Shown here piece by piece: positions 9,981 to 17,322 of a stretch of DNA of 64,000 nucleotides (position 1 is its first letter; each line of letters opens with the position of its first letter). The notes beneath the pieces are model-generated. The model worked only from the letters and a program-made list of their open reading frames with translations, did no database searches and was not told the origin of the DNA. Source of the DNA: an uncultured Flaviramulus sp. (GTDB taxonomy: Bacteria > Bacteroidota > Bacteroidia > Flavobacteriales > Flavobacteriaceae); the NCBI GenBank assembly GCA_947495125.1, contig CANLXL010000008.1, positions 1-64,000 of the forward strand, read 5' to 3'. Position numbers and translations under genes: made by a program.

Positions 9981-12608
9981 ATGAATTCTATTAAAAAAAA
10001 TGGTTTTTTATTGATGATGTTGCTATCTGTAAGTACGCTCATAGCACAAACATCAATATCTGGAAATGTTAAAGATCAAACAGGAATACCCTTACCAGGT
10101 GTTAATGTGATTTTAGATGGAACTTCTAAAGGGTCTGTTACAGATTTTGATGGTAATTATACTATTGCTAATATAGAAAAGGGCACTTATACATTATCTG
10201 CTACTTTTTTAGGCTATGCAAAATCATCACAAAGGGTCTCAGTACAGGATGCTGATGTTACTGTTGATTTTATGTTGACGGAAGACGCACAGTCTTTAGA
10301 TGAAATTATTGTTACTGGAGTTGTAAATCCTAAATCTAAAATAGAATCGAGTGTATCTGTTTCTACTATGGATGTTAAACTTATTGAGCAAGCTTCTCCA
10401 AGAAGTGCTGGTGAACTTTTTAGAAACATACCTGGTGTACGTGCTGAATCTTCTGGAGGTGAAGGTAACGCTAACTTTAATGTGCGTGGTGTGCCAATTT
10501 CTTCTGGAGGATCTAGATATTTCCAAATTCAAGAAGATGGTTTACCATTAAACTTATTTGGCGATACGTCTTTTGGAAACGCCGATAACTTTTTAAGAAT
10601 AGATTCTAATATTAGTAGAGTTGAGGCCATTAGAGGTGGTTCAGCATCTACACAAACATCAAACGGTCCAGCGGGTATTATTAACATGATTAGCAAAACT
10701 GGAGCTACAGAAGGAGGTTCTTTAGCAACAACTTTTGGTTTAGATTATCAAACAAGCAGATTAGATTTTGAATATGGACAACCATTAGAAAATGGCCTAT
10801 CATACCACATTGGTGGTTTTATGAGAACTGGAGAGGGACCAAGAGAAATAGGTTATCAAGGTAATAAAGGTGGGCAATTTAAAGCTAACATTACTAAAAG
10901 GTTTGATGCAGGTTATGTGCGTGTTTATGCAAAACTATTAAACGACAGATCTGTCATGTATTTACCAATGCCAATGTTATTGGAAGGAAGTAATGATAAT
11001 CCAACATTCTCTAACCTACCAGGGTTTGATATAACTAGCGATTCTCCACACTCTGCCTATTTACAACAAAGCGCAGGAACAAATCCTTTTGATGGAGGAG
11101 GAAGACACGTTAACGATGTTAGAAATGGTAATAACCCTAAATCTAAATCTTTAGGAGCTGCATTTTCTTTTAATTTAGGTAATGATTGGAAAATTGCAGG
11201 TAAAGCACGTTACTCTAGCAATAGCGGAGAGTGGGTGTCACCATTTACAGCTGCGGTAGGAACTGTTGCTGAAATTGAAACAACAGCAAGAGATGCTTCA
11301 AATGCTACGGGAACATTGGTTTATTCTGATGCAGATAGAGGAGCTTTTAACCCTTCTAACGGATTGGCTCAAATTATACACATGTTTGATGTTACTGTAG
11401 ATGATTTAAGCAACTTTTTTAGCGATACGAAAATTTCTAAAAAAATAAGTGATAATGTTGGTGTAACCGCTGGTTTATTTACTGCAACACAAAATACTAA
11501 AATAGGATGGCAATGGAGCTCATTTATTTCAGAAGTTAAAGGAGGCGGACAAGCAAGACTAGCGGATTTTGATGGCTTTTCAAGAAATGGTCAATACTCA
11601 TATGGCACGCCGGTTTGGGGTAATTGCTGCCAACGTAGATATAATACAGTACACAATGTAAATTCACCTTATGTTGGTATAGATGCTGACATTACTGAAA
11701 AATTAAACTTCGATGGTAGTATTCGTTTTGAAAATGTTAACGTAAACGGTACAATTGCAAATGGACCTACAAGTCAAGATGCATACGATTATGATGGTAA
11801 TGGAACCATTGAAGGTATAGAGCAAGTGGTACCAGTTATTGCTGGTAGTGCAGGACAAATAGTAAATGACGATTATAACTTTGTGTCTTACTCTGCTGGG
11901 TTAAATTATAAATTAAACGAAGGAGCTGCTGTTTTTGCAAGATATAGTTCTGGTGCTTCAGGAAGAGCAGCAGATAGAAATAACTATGGTACAGACGGTA
12001 AAGCTGATGTACAATATGATGAAGTGTCTCAACTAGAAGTTGGTTACAAGAAAAGACTTAACAATGGTGTTCTTAACTTAACTGGATTTATGAGTCAAAC
12101 TGATGAAGGATTAAGTAATGAGTTAAATAGATCTGTTGGTAACCCTTTTAAAGCCCTAGGTTTAGAGGCTGAAGCAGCTTTAGCATTTGGGAAAAACTTC
12201 TCTTTTAATGGTTCTTTTACTTGGACAAAAGCTGAAATTGACGGTGGTGACAACAAAGGAAACACCCCAAGAAGACAAGCGGATTTAGTATATAACCTAT
12301 CGCCATCATACAATTTTGGTGAAAACAGTCAGCATGGAATTGCTTTAAGTGTTTTAGGAACATCAAAATCTTATGCTCAAGATGATAACGATTTAGTAAT
12401 GCCAGCTTATGCTTACTTTAATTTAATTGGAAGAGTTGGTTTAACAGAAGGACTTTCATTAGTATTAAGTATGAACAACCTTTTTGATACTGTTGGTATA
12501 ACAGAAGTAGAAGGTAACGGAGATGGTGCTTTTGGTTCAAATCGATTAGTAAGAGCAAGGTCAATTAGTGGTCGTTCTTCAACATTATCTTTACAGTACA
12601 AATTTTAA
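9981..12608 (+). CDS. TonB-dependent outer-membrane receptor of the sugar locus
   Basis: This 875-residue receptor has a signal peptide (ending LIAQ, about residue 23), a carboxypeptidase-regulatory-like domain (about 25-105, with GIPLPGVNVILDGTSKGSVT), a plug domain (about 115-235, including IPGVRAESSGG) and a beta barrel ending in an aromatic residue (LQYKF). It would import a sugar, probably sucrose, across the outer membrane with energy from TonB. No SusD-like lipoprotein follows, so it is a stand-alone receptor rather than a SusCD pair. Its only two cysteines are adjacent (549-550, GNCCQRR) in the barrel region. A strong terminator follows at 12641. Confidence 0.92.
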   Translation: MNSIKKNGFLLMMLLSVSTLIAQTSISGNVKDQTGIPLPGVNVILDGTSKGSVTDFDGNYTIANIEKGTYTLSATFLGYAKSSQRVSVQDADVTVDFMLTEDAQSLDEIIVTGVVNPKSKIESSVSVSTMDVKLIEQASPRSAGELFRNIPGVRAESSGGEGNANFNVRGVPISSGGSRYFQIQEDGLPLNLFGDTSFGNADNFLRIDSNISRVEAIRGGSASTQTSNGPAGIINMISKTGATEGGSLATTFGLDYQTSRLDFEYGQPLENGLSYHIGGFMRTGEGPREIGYQGNKGGQFKANITKRFDAGYVRVYAKLLNDRSVMYLPMPMLLEGSNDNPTFSNLPGFDITSDSPHSAYLQQSAGTNPFDGGGRHVNDVRNGNNPKSKSLGAAFSFNLGNDWKIAGKARYSSNSGEWVSPFTAAVGTVAEIETTARDASNATGTLVYSDADRGAFNPSNGLAQIIHMFDVTVDDLSNFFSDTKISKKISDNVGVTAGLFTATQNTKIGWQWSSFISEVKGGGQARLADFDGFSRNGQYSYGTPVWGNCCQRRYNTVHNVNSPYVGIDADITEKLNFDGSIRFENVNVNGTIANGPTSQDAYDYDGNGTIEGIEQVVPVIAGSAGQIVNDDYNFVSYSAGLNYKLNEGAAVFARYSSGASGRAADRNNYGTDGKADVQYDEVSQLEVGYKKRLNNGVLNLTGFMSQTDEGLSNELNRSVGNPFKALGLEAEAALAFGKNFSFNGSFTWTKAEIDGGDNKGNTPRRQADLVYNLSPSYNFGENSQHGIALSVLGTSKSYAQDDNDLVMPAYAYFNLIGRVGLTEGLSLVLSMNNLFDTVGITEVEGNGDGAFGSNRLVRARSISGRSSTLSLQYKF

Positions 12609-12640
12609 GAATAGGTTTAGTTTGATTTGAGTTTGTTAAT

Positions 12641-12680
12641 AAAAGAGTTGGAGTTTTATGCTAAGTTCCAACTCTTTTTA
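12641..12680 (+). terminator. Rho-independent terminator after the TonB receptor
   Basis: A perfect 12-bp stem (AAAAGAGTTGGA, 14-nt loop, TCCAACTCTTTT) ends in T residues. It probably attenuates rather than blocks read-through, since the downstream genes are on the same strand, closely packed, and have no clear promoter of their own. An ATG at 12658 falls inside the loop, which argues against its use as a start. Confidence 0.8.
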
Positions 12681-12705
12681 TCTTCAAAACAAAAATTTTA
12701 AAAAT

Positions 12706-13077
12706 ATGAGAGGTTTTATTTTATCCATAGTATTTACCATAACTCTTAGTCAAGTAGTTTTTAGTCAAGCTAAACATTCTGATAAAAAAGTAGTTAAGGA
12801 ATTAAAAGTAAATGATGTAATAGTGTATGGGAGTGATACATGTCATTATTGCATTGACACTAAAGAGTTTTTAAAAGAAAAGCAGATAAAATTTATATAT
12901 TATGATGTTGATGTAAATTTTGAAAAGCAAAATGAAATGGTAGAAAAGTTGCAAAAAGCTGGAATACCTCTTGATGCAATATCGCTTCCATTAGTAGATT
13001 TAAAAGGAAAGTTAAAAATGAATAATGCTACGGATTTTGAAGGCTTTCTAAAAAGTTTAATAGAAAAAACCAAATAA
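12706..13077 (+). CDS. Exported glutaredoxin/thioredoxin-fold protein
   Basis: This 123-residue protein has an N-terminal signal peptide (residues 1-21, ending VVFSQ) and a compact glutaredoxin-like domain: VIVYGSDTCHYCIDTKEF with a CxxC motif at Cys46/Cys49, a YYDVDVN strand, and a cis-Pro-type segment ISLPLVDLKGK. ATG 12706 is chosen because an upstream in-frame ATG (12658) sits in the terminator loop and would bury the signal peptide. Glutaredoxins are normally cytosolic, so an exported one is unusual. It lies between the TonB receptor and the sugar transporter, two bases before the latter, so it is likely part of the sugar operon. Its job there is unknown. Confidence 0.85.
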   Translation: MRGFILSIVFTITLSQVVFSQAKHSDKKVVKELKVNDVIVYGSDTCHYCIDTKEFLKEKQIKFIYYDVDVNFEKQNEMVEKLQKAGIPLDAISLPLVDLKGKLKMNNATDFEGFLKSLIEKTK

Positions 13078-13078
13078 G

Positions 13079-14428
13079 ATGAAAATTAAAAAACCAAGCT
13101 TATCCTTTTGGCAAATTTTTAATATGAATGTAGGGTTTTTAGGAATTCAATTCAGTTTTGGTTTGCAGCAAACAGCAGTTAATCCTATATTTTCATTTTT
13201 GGGCGCACATCATGAAGATTTACCTTTATTAAATCTTGCAGGTCCAGTTACGGGTTTAATTGTTCAGCCTATAATTGGTGCTATTTCAGATAAAACATGG
13301 TCGCCACGTTGGGGAAGGCGAAAGCCATTTTTCTTAATTGGAGCCATAATAGGTAGTTTATGTTTGTTTGCATTTCCTTTTAGTCCAGCACTTTGGTTTG
13401 CCGTTGGGTTGTTGTGGATTCTTGATGTTGGTAATAATATGGCTATGGAACCTTATCGTGCTTTTGTGGGCGACAAATTACCTAACAAGCAGTTAAGTTT
13501 TGGATATCAAATGCAAAGTTTATTTGTTGGTGCAGGTATTGTTTTGGCCAACGCATCTATTTTTATTTTTCAAGATTGGTTTGGAGGAGCTGAAACTGTT
13601 GAGGCTAGTAGTGGTATTCCTAAATGGTTGTATTATTCATTTTTTATTGGTGCTATTTTATCGGTTTCTACCATTTTATGGTCGGTGCTAAAAACTCCTG
13701 AAATCCCTCCTTCCGATGAAGAATTCAACGAAATTAAAAAGCATAATGCCTTACCGCTTTCAGAAAGAATAAAAACACCATTTTTAGAAATTGTTGACGC
13801 CATAAAAGATATGCCCAAATTTATGTGGAAATTATCTGCAGTTTATCTTTTTCAATGGTACGCCTTATTTGTGTATTGGCAATTTATTGCCCCTATGTTT
13901 AGAGAGAGTATGAATTTTGATGCTTCTCAAGCTTTAAGTCAAGCGGCAAAAATGAATACCACATATAATGTTTCAACAATAGTTTTTGCATTGGCACTAG
14001 TGCCATTAGCTGTAAAATTCGGAGGCAAAAAAGTATATGTGTTTAGTCTATTTTTAACAGGCATTGCTATGCTTAGTATTCCGTATATACAAGATCCCCT
14101 TTTGGTTATTTTACCAATGATTTTATTTGGGATAGGCTGGGCAGCTATGATGGGCATCCCTTATTCTATGGTGTCAAAAATTGTGCCTCAAGAACGCCGT
14201 GGTGTTTATATGGGCATATTGAATATGATGATTGTTATTCCAATGGGAATTCAAACGGTAACATTTGGTCCTATTGTAAAGAATCTGTTGAATAATAGTG
14301 CGGTTAATGCCATAATATTTGGGGGTGTATTTTTCATCATAGCAGGCGTATTGGCATTACGTCTTAAGCAACCAAAATCTATTGATGAAGATGAAAGAGA
14401 AGTCATTCCTACTGGTGGTAGACATTAA
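13079..14428 (+). CDS. MFS sugar transporter, SLC45/sucrose-proton symporter type
   Basis: This 449-residue protein has about 12 hydrophobic segments in two halves. It carries the motif RWGRRKPF (residues 77-84) after helix 2, the form shared by SLC45 proteins and plant sucrose transporters. Its N-terminal FNMNVGFLGIQFSFGLQQ is typical of bacterial members often annotated as maltose or sucrose carriers. It would move a disaccharide into the cytosol with protons. It starts two bases after the glutaredoxin-like gene, and fructokinase and sucrose-phosphorylase-like genes follow, which favours sucrose as substrate over maltose. Confidence 0.9.
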   Translation: MKIKKPSLSFWQIFNMNVGFLGIQFSFGLQQTAVNPIFSFLGAHHEDLPLLNLAGPVTGLIVQPIIGAISDKTWSPRWGRRKPFFLIGAIIGSLCLFAFPFSPALWFAVGLLWILDVGNNMAMEPYRAFVGDKLPNKQLSFGYQMQSLFVGAGIVLANASIFIFQDWFGGAETVEASSGIPKWLYYSFFIGAILSVSTILWSVLKTPEIPPSDEEFNEIKKHNALPLSERIKTPFLEIVDAIKDMPKFMWKLSAVYLFQWYALFVYWQFIAPMFRESMNFDASQALSQAAKMNTTYNVSTIVFALALVPLAVKFGGKKVYVFSLFLTGIAMLSIPYIQDPLLVILPMILFGIGWAAMMGIPYSMVSKIVPQERRGVYMGILNMMIVIPMGIQTVTFGPIVKNLLNNSAVNAIIFGGVFFIIAGVLALRLKQPKSIDEDEREVIPTGGRH

Positions 14429-14455
14429 TTTATTATTAAGAAAAGAAAAATAGTT

Positions 14456-15394
14456 TTGAAAAACAATAATAAAGAGATAGACATTCTTTGTGTTGGAGAA
14501 GTGCTAGTTGATTTCATTGGACATCAAACAGAAGTACTTATCAACAATACAAGAGATTATCATAGATACTTAGGAGGTTCCCCTGCCAATGTAGCGATGA
14601 ATTCTGCGAGATTAGGATTAAAATCTGTTATGATAGCTACGGTTGGGAAAGATGGTTTTGGAGATTATATCTTTGAAAGATTAGAAGGTGTTGGGGTCAT
14701 TACAAGTTATATTAAACAGCTTGAGAATAAACCAACAAGTATTATTTTTGTGTCTAGAACAGATGGTACACCGGATTTTATTCCCTTTAGAGAGGCTGAT
14801 TATTTTATTACGGAGGATCAAATTTCTAAGGAGTTACTATTAAAAGCCAATATTTTCCATACAACCTGTTTTGCATTAAGCAAACAACCTGCTCAATCCA
14901 CTATTTTAGAAAAAGCCAAGGAAGCATTTAATTTAGGATGTAAATTAAGCATTGATGTAAATTATGCTAAAAAGTTATGGGATAGTCAAGAAGAGGCACT
15001 CGACGTTATAAAGGCATATTGTAAATTTAATCCTTTGGTTAAAATTAGTGAAGATGATATGCTCAGGCTTTTTGAGCAAAAGTTGCCTCATGAAGAGATA
15101 TTTAATTTTTTCCATTCGGAAGGTGTAGATACGGTGTGTTTAACTTTAGGGAGTAAAGGCGTTAAATTGTCTCAAAAAGGAAAAAAAGTTATTCAGTTAC
15201 CCGCAATAAAAATAGATGTGGTACAGGATGCTACAGGAGCAGGTGATGCATTTTGGTCTGGATTTTTATTTGCATACATCAAAGAAAAGCCTATTGAAAA
15301 ATGTTTAGAGGTAGCCTTGCAATTAGCAGCTTTAAAGCTTCAAAATGTTGGCAGACTACCAGATAACATTAATATATTATCAGAACTCTTATAA
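14456..15394 (+). CDS. PfkB family carbohydrate kinase, probable fructokinase
   Basis: This 312-residue ribokinase-fold enzyme shows the PfkB signatures GGSPANVAMNSARLG (from residue 40) and DATGAGDAFWSGF (258-270), with the catalytic base at Asp264. In this locus it most likely phosphorylates the fructose released from sucrose, feeding glycolysis. The start codon is TTG at 14456: no ATG or GTG lies between the upstream stop and the conserved IDILCVGEVLVD strand. The gene is 27 bp after the transporter and 10 bp before the GH13 gene. 2-keto-3-deoxygluconate kinase activity is a less likely alternative. Confidence 0.88.
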   Translation: MKNNNKEIDILCVGEVLVDFIGHQTEVLINNTRDYHRYLGGSPANVAMNSARLGLKSVMIATVGKDGFGDYIFERLEGVGVITSYIKQLENKPTSIIFVSRTDGTPDFIPFREADYFITEDQISKELLLKANIFHTTCFALSKQPAQSTILEKAKEAFNLGCKLSIDVNYAKKLWDSQEEALDVIKAYCKFNPLVKISEDDMLRLFEQKLPHEEIFNFFHSEGVDTVCLTLGSKGVKLSQKGKKVIQLPAIKIDVVQDATGAGDAFWSGFLFAYIKEKPIEKCLEVALQLAALKLQNVGRLPDNINILSELL

Positions 15395-15404
15395 CGCTTA
15401 TATA

Positions 15405-17138
15405 ATGTCAAAAGATTCTAGTATTACTAATGGGGTAATGTTAAATGCATACCCCGATAGCATTGGAGTAAATTTGTATGACATGATTACGGTGTTGCAA
15501 ATGCCTCAATTTAAAGATGTTTTTTCATTGTTTTATGTGTTACCAACATTCTTTAATAGCGATTTAGACAGGGGGTTTTCAATTATAGATTATAACCTAA
15601 ATGAAGATTTAGTTTCTCAAGAAGATTTAAAAGAACTAGAAAACCTAAACATTCAGTTGAAATTTGATATCGTTTTAAATCATTTATCGGTAGCATCGCC
15701 TCAATTTAAAGATTTATTAAAACACGGAGACCAGTCAAAATACAAAGACTTTTTTATCAATTGGAACAGCTTTTGGGAAGGACATGGTAACATGGGAGAT
15801 GATGGTGTTGCCATACCAAAAGATGAATTTCTTAATAAGTTATTTATGAGAAAATCTGGATTGCCAATCTTGAAAGTTCTTTTTCCAGATGGGACAGAAA
15901 AACCATATTGGAATACGTTTTATCAGCAAATTACATATAATAAAATACGTATTGAAGATTTAATTAAAGTTGAGGGGTTAACTATAGAAAAAGCTGAATT
16001 GATCCGTAATAAAGTCAATTCAGCAATTCAAGAAAATAAAGATTTTACCACAATTGAATTTGAAGATTGCCATCATTTAAAAAATGAAATTTTGCAAGTT
16101 ATAAATCGAAATCGTTCGTATTTAGGACAAATGGATGTGAATGCTAAATCTGAATTGGTTTGGGATTTTTATGAAGAAACTCTGGAGAAACTAACCGATT
16201 TTGGTTGCAAAATATTACGGCTTGATGCCTTTGCATACTTGCATAAAGACATTGGGCAGTCCAACTTTTTTAATACACCTGGCACTTGGGATTATTTAGA
16301 ACGCATTAAGCAAATTGCAAAAAAAAACGATTTAACACTTTTACCAGAAATTCATGCAGAATACGGGTTGCATTTACACGATGAGGTCGCCAAAGCCGGA
16401 TATTGTATTTATGATTTTTTCTTGCCAGGATTAACCATTCACACTATAGAAAATGGAAATAGTAAAGCGCTCATTACATGGGCTAAAGAAATTGTAAGTA
16501 AAGGCTACAAAACAGTAAACATGTTAGGCTGTCATGACGGAATACCTGTGCTAGACTTAAAAGGTAAAGCTGTCAATGGTTTTTATAATAAAGGTTTATT
16601 GAAGGATGCTGAGATTGAAGCCATCATGAATAAAATAATGGAACGTGGTGGTCGCGTTAAGAATCTTTATGACCCATCAGGTAAGAAGATTTCCTATTAT
16701 CAGGTAAATGCAACTTTCTTCAGTGCTTTAGGGGAAGATAAACAAAAACTATTATTAGCTCGAGCCATTCAAATGTTTATGCCTGGTATTCCGCAAGTAT
16801 GGTATTTAGATATTTTTGCAGGAAAAAATAACTACGACGCAGCCGATAAAGGTGGAAGTGCCGGACACAAAGAAATTAATCGTACAACCTTAACAATTCA
16901 AGATGTGGAAAACGGTCTTAAAAAAGACATTGTTATCAACCAACTTGAAATAATGCGAATAAGAAATACTTCTAAAGCCTTTTCTGGAACACCATTAATT
17001 AATGATATTTCAGCAAGTGAAATTGATATATCTTGGTCTTATAATAATAATTTTGCACAATTAAAAGCAAACCTTCAAACACATAACTTCACTATAAACT
17101 ATACGGAATCTGGAATAAATAAAATAATGACTTTTTAA
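15405..17138 (+). CDS. GH13 glycoside phosphorylase, sucrose-phosphorylase-like (GH13_18)
   Basis: This 577-residue cytosolic enzyme opens with GVMLNAYPDSIG, characteristic of sucrose phosphorylases. The catalytic residues are in place: nucleophile Asp274 (RLDAFAYLHK), acid/base Glu315 (LPEIHAEYG), and the third acid Asp378 (GCHDGIPVLDLKG). The region-I pair NH is at 92-93. It would convert sucrose and phosphate to glucose-1-phosphate and fructose, matching the kinase upstream. ATG 15405 is chosen since an earlier in-frame ATG (15345) lies inside the kinase gene. It is about 75-85 residues longer than usual for the family. The extra length is mainly a helical insert at about 178-240. Phosphorylases for related glucosides such as glucosylglycerate remain possible. 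Confidence 0.87.
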   Translation: MSKDSSITNGVMLNAYPDSIGVNLYDMITVLQMPQFKDVFSLFYVLPTFFNSDLDRGFSIIDYNLNEDLVSQEDLKELENLNIQLKFDIVLNHLSVASPQFKDLLKHGDQSKYKDFFINWNSFWEGHGNMGDDGVAIPKDEFLNKLFMRKSGLPILKVLFPDGTEKPYWNTFYQQITYNKIRIEDLIKVEGLTIEKAELIRNKVNSAIQENKDFTTIEFEDCHHLKNEILQVINRNRSYLGQMDVNAKSELVWDFYEETLEKLTDFGCKILRLDAFAYLHKDIGQSNFFNTPGTWDYLERIKQIAKKNDLTLLPEIHAEYGLHLHDEVAKAGYCIYDFFLPGLTIHTIENGNSKALITWAKEIVSKGYKTVNMLGCHDGIPVLDLKGKAVNGFYNKGLLKDAEIEAIMNKIMERGGRVKNLYDPSGKKISYYQVNATFFSALGEDKQKLLLARAIQMFMPGIPQVWYLDIFAGKNNYDAADKGGSAGHKEINRTTLTIQDVENGLKKDIVINQLEIMRIRNTSKAFSGTPLINDISASEIDISWSYNNNFAQLKANLQTHNFTINYTESGINKIMTF

Positions 17139-17220
17139 TGCTTTTAAATTTGATGACTTCTTATAATTAAAAAGAAATATCAATTTTTTAAAAGAATAGC
17201 CTTTTCGTGAATAGGATTAT

Positions 17221-17305
17221 TATCTTTGCTAGTTAATTAAAAAATTAGCTTAAGACATCCTTAAGGTTTTTTTGAAACGGTTGTTCTCGTGAGAATGGGA
17301 ACAAC
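17221..17305 (+). promoter_or_regulatory. maeB promoter -7 element and hairpin-rich leader
   Basis: TATCTTTG at 17221-17228 matches the Bacteroidota -7 box TAnnTTTG, though no clear -33 TTTG is seen at the right distance. Downstream, CTTAAG-acatc-CTTAAG followed by GTTTTTTT (17249-17273) looks like a weak terminator. A second hairpin, GTTGTTC/GAACAAC (17280-17305), precedes the maeB ATG. The first hairpin may instead simply end the sugar operon. Confidence 0.4.
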
Positions 17306-17322
17306 GCTAAAAACGAATCCAT

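Noticed and set aside
12658-12705. Upstream ATG for the exported glutaredoxin-like gene
   Set aside because: The codon is in the loop of a perfect terminator hairpin and would hide a clear signal peptide.
15405-17138. GH13 protein considered a secreted alpha-amylase
   Set aside because: There is no signal peptide, the N-terminus has the sucrose-phosphorylase motif, and a fructokinase gene precedes it.
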